Positions 63,796 to 64,000 of a stretch of 64,000 nt of DNA are shown here, in pieces. A model generated the notes under the pieces. The model saw nothing but the letters and a program-made list of their open reading frames with translations. It made no database searches and was not told the origin of the DNA. Positions within the stretch are counted from its first letter, which is position 1. The number at the start of each line of letters is the position of its first letter. Location: positions 620,001 to 684,000 of the forward strand of contig NZ_AP024650.1 in assembly GCF_019977275.1 (NCBI RefSeq), in the 5' to 3' direction. The DNA comes from Arthrobacter sp. StoSoilB19. Its GTDB lineage: Bacteria; Actinomycetota; Actinomycetes; Actinomycetales; Micrococcaceae. A program made the position numbers and the translations under genes.

Positions 63796-64000
63796 ATGAG
63801 CAGCACGGCGTCGGATGTCCTGGCCTTCATTCGGCCGAAGACAGGCACGAATCATTCATCCACCCCTTCCCGCCGCCGGCTTTCCGGATTCCTTGGTGCT
63901 GCGGCCGCTGCCGGGTTTCTCACGCACGCCCTCGTGCCGCGTGCCCTGGGGACATGGGGAACCACGGAGCCCGAAAGAACAATGCCCCTTCCCGGGGACG
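63796..64000 (+). CDS. N-terminal part of an SRPBCC-like membrane protein (window edge)
   Basis: AAAGGGAGG precedes ATG 63796. It reads MSSTASDVLAFIRPKTGTNH, then an Arg-rich stretch and a hydrophobic segment (LSGFLGAAAAAGFLTHALVP), and GTWGTTEPERTMPLPGD, which resembles the start of SRPBCC/polyketide-cyclase domains with WG.T..E....LPGD. The rest is beyond the window. Confidence 0.5.
   Translation, partial: MSSTASDVLAFIRPKTGTNHSSTPSRRRLSGFLGAAAAAGFLTHALVPRALGTWGTTEPERTMPLPGD

Overview
The window is very GC-rich, gene-dense DNA with C/G-ending codons, actinobacterial lipoboxes, a mycothiol-type maleylpyruvate isomerase and many gene families typical of soil Micrococcaceae. It most resembles the chromosome of an Arthrobacter or Pseudarthrobacter relative; this is inferred from content, not from a marker gene. 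No rRNA, tRNA, CRISPR array, transposase, integrase or phage gene is visible. No stretch longer than about 270 bases lacks a gene.

Layout. 1-4.6 kb: a truncated TetR regulator with two operator palindromes, a queuosine-precursor transporter (yhhQ), a nuclease-fold DUF559/AbiEi-type gene bracketed by inverted copies of a 58-bp repeat, a dienelactone hydrolase and tRNA-guanine transglycosylase (tgt). 4.7-8.6 kb: small housekeeping or unknown genes (SRPBCC, NUDIX, VOC, YdeI). 8.7-11.7 kb: convergent secreted GH32 fructosidase and GH76 mannanase-like genes. 11.8-15.3 kb: a short-chain dehydrogenase/acyl-CoA dehydrogenase pair, a DUF1684 protein and a small membrane protein. 15.4-24.6 kb: PEP carboxylase (ppc), DedA, macro-domain protein, pseudouridine synthase, an ArsR-SRPBCC pair and a divergent MocR/YczE pair. 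24.6-35.4 kb: Nei-type glycosylase overlapping a giant Lhr helicase, a FAD-Rieske oxidoreductase, and YcnI-type copper-related surface proteins with very small neighbouring ORFs. 35.5-41.4 kb: a four-gene operon pucR-like regulator, glutaminase, amino-acid permease, ThDP enzyme.

41.6-47.8 kb is a complete 3-hydroxybenzoate/gentisate route: 3-hydroxybenzoate 6-hydroxylase, gentisate dioxygenase, maleylpyruvate isomerase, fumarylpyruvate hydrolase, an aromatic-acid MFS importer and an IclR regulator. Two near-identical 17-bp palindromes stand upstream of the two transcription units and probably bind the IclR protein.

48.0-63.6 kb is a hexuronate/glycoside catabolic locus: LacI regulator, ABC sugar importer without its own ATPase, a Gfo/Idh/MocA dehydrogenase between two TIM-barrel isomerase-like proteins, glucuronate isomerase, fructuronate reductase, a GPH-family symporter, D-mannonate dehydratase and an in-frame fusion of a gluconokinase to a GH3 glycosidase. 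Two promoters, one before the ABC genes and one before the symporter, carry the same GGCAA/TTGCC half-site array laid over the -35 box, pointing to one LacI regulon. The kinase-glycosidase fusion, the possible oxidation/elimination module and the 58-bp repeat family around the DUF559 gene are the most unusual things here. A 23-G homopolymer lies between the gentisate and hexuronate loci.
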